Notes under the pieces: generated by a model | Databases searched by the model: none | Seen by the model: only the letters and a program-made list of their open reading frames with translations | What the model was told of the DNA's origin: nothing | Assembly (NCBI RefSeq): GCF_038051995.1 | Contig: NZ_CP150290.1 | Coordinates: 4,516,001 to 4,580,000, forward strand | Reading direction: 5' to 3' | DNA: 64,000 nt | Origin: Paenibacillus sp. FSL H8-0537 | GTDB lineage: Bacteria; Bacillota; Bacilli; Paenibacillales; Paenibacillaceae | Program-made: the position numbers and the translations under genes | Shown: positions 61,751 to 64,000 of the stretch, piece by piece | How the letters are laid out: the number at the start of each line of letters is the position of its first letter | Position numbering within the stretch: position 1 is the first letter of the stretch

Positions 61751-62650
61751 TTAAAGCCACCAAAGGCCCAGTGTCAAGCCAACTACACCTGCAAGCAAGG
61801 ATGACAGCATATTAACCCGGTCATTGTTCATAAAATCAAACCCGCGTATCCGCTCGGTCGGCACGCCGCAGTGCGTACGACGCTCCGTTTCGCTGCCGCA
61901 GCTTGCGCAGCGGTACATCGCCTGCCAAGTGGCGCCAAGCCATGAGTCGGCAAAGCAGCCGGCAAATCCAGCCATTGCCGCAGCAGCAATAAGAGCTATA
62001 GCTGATGTAAGGCTAAGGCCGCCACCTGTAAGCCCCACTGTTCCAGCCTGCAGATCGGCTGCAGACGCTGGATGAAACCAGGCCAGCATAACGGCGGCGA
62101 TGGCGCCAATGCAGGCTGCTCCAGCGAGCGCCGCGAGTGAGCCGAGCCGCGTCACAGCACCGCTCGTGCCGGGAGCAACTATTTTGCCGCTCGTCACCGA
62201 TCGAGGTGGGCGCTTGCTCAGCGCACCGATCTCCGTCGCCCATGTGTCGGCATTTACGGCCGCCATAACTCCAATATAAGCGAGTAGCCAGCCATCGCCA
62301 GCTGCTGGAAACAGCGCATGGCCGAAGCACAGCAGCAGACCTACTCCGCCATTCGCCCACACTTGTCCAGCGTCGCGACGTCCTGTTTTTTCATATCCCG
62401 CTTCCGCCTTCGCTTTCGCTCGGGAGTGCTTTTTCCATTTCGACCATAGGGTTGAGGTAACGAAAAACGCAATAAGACAGGCGAACCATACCGGTTCGCC
62501 CCATGTCACAAAGCCCGTGCCCATTGCCATTGCCGATAAAGCACCCGATAACGAAAGAGAGCGGAAACGATAGGCGACGAAAGCAATTAAGCCGCTTCCA
62601 ACAAGACCGCCAAGCAGCCTGAGCCACCATTCATCGATCCAGCCTACCAT
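61751..62650 (-). CDS. DUF92/TMEM19-family membrane protein
   Basis: 299 residues with about seven membrane helices: GSGLIAFVAYRF, AMAMGTGFVTWG, ANGGVGLLLCFGHALFPA, NADTWATEIGALSK, and a C-terminal CASCGSETERRTHCG (possible metal site). Related to a plant phytyl-phosphate kinase (VTE6), suggesting a lipid-phosphate kinase function. Start overlaps the GDPD gene stop by 7 bases, so they are coupled. Confidence 0.88.
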   Translation of the reverse strand: MVGWIDEWWLRLLGGLVGSGLIAFVAYRFRSLSLSGALSAMAMGTGFVTWGEPVWFACLIAFFVTSTLWSKWKKHSRAKAKAEAGYEKTGRRDAGQVWANGGVGLLLCFGHALFPAAGDGWLLAYIGVMAAVNADTWATEIGALSKRPPRSVTSGKIVAPGTSGAVTRLGSLAALAGAACIGAIAAVMLAWFHPASAADLQAGTVGLTGGGLSLTSAIALIAAAAMAGFAGCFADSWLGATWQAMYRCASCGSETERRTHCGVPTERIRGFDFMNNDRVNMLSSLLAGVVGLTLGLWWL

Positions 62651-63420
62651 TCTTCTCGCTCCTCTCCAGTTCTATCTCTCAGTCCTGCCATTGCCTGACG
62701 CCAGCGATTCGGGAAATTCGTGCAAATCATTAGCTCCCGGTCCAGCTCCGCGATTTTGCGAATAGCCCGTTCCTCGTTTATCGTCCAGGCCATTACCTGA
62801 ATGCCAGCTTCCTTAAGCAGCTTCACTCGCTCCTTATTCAGCCTCGAATAATCAATCGAAAGCAAGGTCGACCCCGTCTGACTCAGCTCCAGAGGCAGCG
62901 TCTGACGCCAGCCGTCAATAATTAAGCCGGTACGAATACGTCCTTCCGCCAGCTTAAACAGCTTATTCAGCGCTCCGGCATAGAAAGAGGTCAGCACTAC
63001 TTCATTTTCCACGCCGAATCGGAGCACGCTTGCAAGAACTTGCTCCTCAAGCGCAGGATAGCGAATGCCATTCGTCTTGAGCTCAATGTTTACATTGCAG
63101 CGCCCGGCTGTTAATGCCAGCACTTGATCAAGTGTCGGTACTCCCTCATCTTTGAACAAGGGCGAAAACCAGCTGCCCGCATCAAGCGCGCCAAGCTCGG
63201 CAGCCGTCCAGTTGCGGACATCCCCTTTGCCATTCGTTGTACGCCTTAGCTTATAATCATGAATAACGACCGGAATATGATCCTTCGATAGCTGCACATC
63301 AATTTCAATCCAAAACACATCAGGCTCTTCCATCGCCAGCTTTACCGCTGCAAGCGTGTTCTCCGGTGCGCGTCCTGACCACCCGCGGTGGGCAACGCAT
63401 ACATTTCTTGGCTCAGCCAT
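62644..63420 (-). CDS. Glycerophosphodiester phosphodiesterase
   Basis: 258 residues. TIM barrel with H11-R12 (VAHRGWSGRAPENT), E39/D41 (IEIDVQL), H54 (VVIHD) and IELKT. It hydrolyses glycerophosphodiesters to glycerol-3-phosphate. No signal peptide, so a cytoplasmic enzyme of the UgpQ type. ATG with GAGGAGG upstream. It is overlapped by the DUF92 gene, suggesting lipid turnover linked to that membrane protein. Confidence 0.92.
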   Translation of the reverse strand: MAEPRNVCVAHRGWSGRAPENTLAAVKLAMEEPDVFWIEIDVQLSKDHIPVVIHDYKLRRTTNGKGDVRNWTAAELGALDAGSWFSPLFKDEGVPTLDQVLALTAGRCNVNIELKTNGIRYPALEEQVLASVLRFGVENEVVLTSFYAGALNKLFKLAEGRIRTGLIIDGWRQTLPLELSQTGSTLLSIDYSRLNKERVKLLKEAGIQVMAWTINEERAIRKIAELDRELMICTNFPNRWRQAMAGLRDRTGEEREEW

Positions 63421-63440
63421 GCGCTCCTCCTCGCTGCTCT

Positions 63441-64000
63441 TTATTTAGAGACGAGAGCGCCATCCTCACGGAGCTTCACGCCAAAGGACAGGCTCGTCAG
63501 GCGCTTAAGCAGCGCTGCCGCATTTTCAGGTTCCATGAGCACTGGCTGCGCTTTGTCCGAGGACATCGGGTAAAACTTCAGGTCACAGTTCCCTTTTTTC
63601 GTGCAAATCGCATCCAGCACACCTGTCTCTGCAGTCGGCCCCTTCGGGTAAGCGCTAAAAATAAAGTTCCCTAAACTGTATGCAATCCACTTGCCTTTAT
63701 ACGTCTCAAAACCTTGCAGCACATGCGGATGGCTGCCGATAATGAGATCGGCTCCCGAATCTATGTATTCACGTGCAAAATCCCGCTGATATTGCAGCGG
63801 CGTATCTTTGCGCTCTTCTCCCCAGTGAACCATCACGACAACCAGATCGGCCTGCTCCTTCGCTTTCTTAATTGCTGCCTTCGCTCTCGTCGTATCGTAG
63901 GTTTCCGCTACGCCTGCAACATTTTTGTCTGCTTTCCACGATACTTCCGGTACAACTCTGCTCAGTCCAATGTAGGCTACTTTAATGCCGCGCACGTCTT
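63441..64000 (-). CDS. CapA-family protein (5' end beyond window)
   Basis: Only the C-terminal ~185 residues are present; the gene continues right of the window. VHWGEERKDTPLQYQRDFA and DLIIGSHPHVLQGFE are the CapA metallophosphatase-like signature, involved in poly-gamma-glutamate capsule synthesis in known members; here the gene is not in a pgs operon, so the role is open. Downstream gene GDPD starts 20 bases after its stop. Confidence 0.88.
   Translation of the reverse strand, partial: DVRGIKVAYIGLSRVVPEVSWKADKNVAGVAETYDTTRAKAAIKKAKEQADLVVVMVHWGEERKDTPLQYQRDFAREYIDSGADLIIGSHPHVLQGFETYKGKWIAYSLGNFIFSAYPKGPTAETGVLDAICTKKGNCDLKFYPMSSDKAQPVLMEPENAAALLKRLTSLSFGVKLREDGALVSK

Overview
The window is a chromosomal segment of a spore-forming, naturally competence-type Firmicute. 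Gene content, protein sequences and order point to Paenibacillus or a close relative. The evidence is sporulation and germination genes (spoIIP, gpr, a yjcZ-like gene), a full late-competence set (comEA, comEB, comEC, comER), a CIRCE-controlled hrcA, a leucine T-box in front of leuS, a 6S RNA, purine-rich Shine-Dalgarno sites, and the order hrcA-hemW-lepA-(yqxA-like)-spoIIP-gpr-rpsT-holA-comE known from Bacillus. No rRNA, tRNA, insertion sequence, prophage or CRISPR array was seen. Most of the window is ordinary core genome with short gene-free gaps that hold repeats.

Layout. 1-8.8 kb: start of the heat-shock operon (hrcA, leftward), an acetyltransferase, hemW, lepA, a membrane-anchored small protein, spoIIP, gpr, then rpsT on the other strand. 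8.9-18 kb: holA, an ECF sigma factor with its zinc-containing anti-sigma factor, an unknown gene, a 0.9 kb repeat-rich gap, then comEC, comEB, comEA leftward and comER rightward. 19-25.5 kb: leuS with its T-box, a lipoate ligase, a VanZ-like gene, a DinB-GNAT fusion, and small yneQ-like and ywbE genes. 25.6-35 kb: a DEAD-box helicase with a repeat tail, a tiny yjcZ-like gene, rsuA-type pseudouridine synthase, relQ-type alarmone synthetase, pyrD, an L,D-transpeptidase, ferredoxin and a Y-family polymerase. 35-40.9 kb: citramalate synthase, a DMT permease, a ResA-like thioredoxin, a JAMM protease, a DnaQ-like exonuclease and a DUF294 nucleotidyltransferase. 40.9-46.3 kb: ammonium transporter with GlnR/TnrA-type boxes, a divergent MerR regulator, YugP protease, GltC-like LysR regulator, rhomboid protease, thiol peroxidase. 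46.3-53.8 kb: 6S RNA, YesL-like protein, cshA-type helicase, a putative glycoside hydrolase, pfkA, tetraprenyl-beta-curcumene synthase. 54-64 kb: MFS permease, yebC, a large protein of unknown function, a cold-shock protein, methyltransferase, pepF, a DUF92 membrane protein, a glycerophosphodiesterase and a CapA-type protein cut by the window end.

Functional groupings. A nitrogen theme runs through 39.8-44.9 kb (DUF294 protein, ammonium transporter with predicted nitrogen-control sites, divergent regulator, GltC-like regulator). Two DEAD-box helicases and a cold-shock protein suggest RNA remodelling. The com genes lie together but are split by repeat-rich spacers.

The least explained material is between genes: a family of about seven imperfect palindromes of 45-60 bp; two copies of a roughly 280 bp repeat made of GCGGA/TCCGC hairpins; a 15-bp degenerate tandem array; and a perfect 13-copy GCTCTT microsatellite next to comEC. 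Among genes, the most interesting points are a possible second, leader-adding start of pepF whose ribosome site lies in a hairpin, a DinB-GNAT fusion, and a ComEA without a visible SLBB domain. I found no clear new defence or biosynthetic system.
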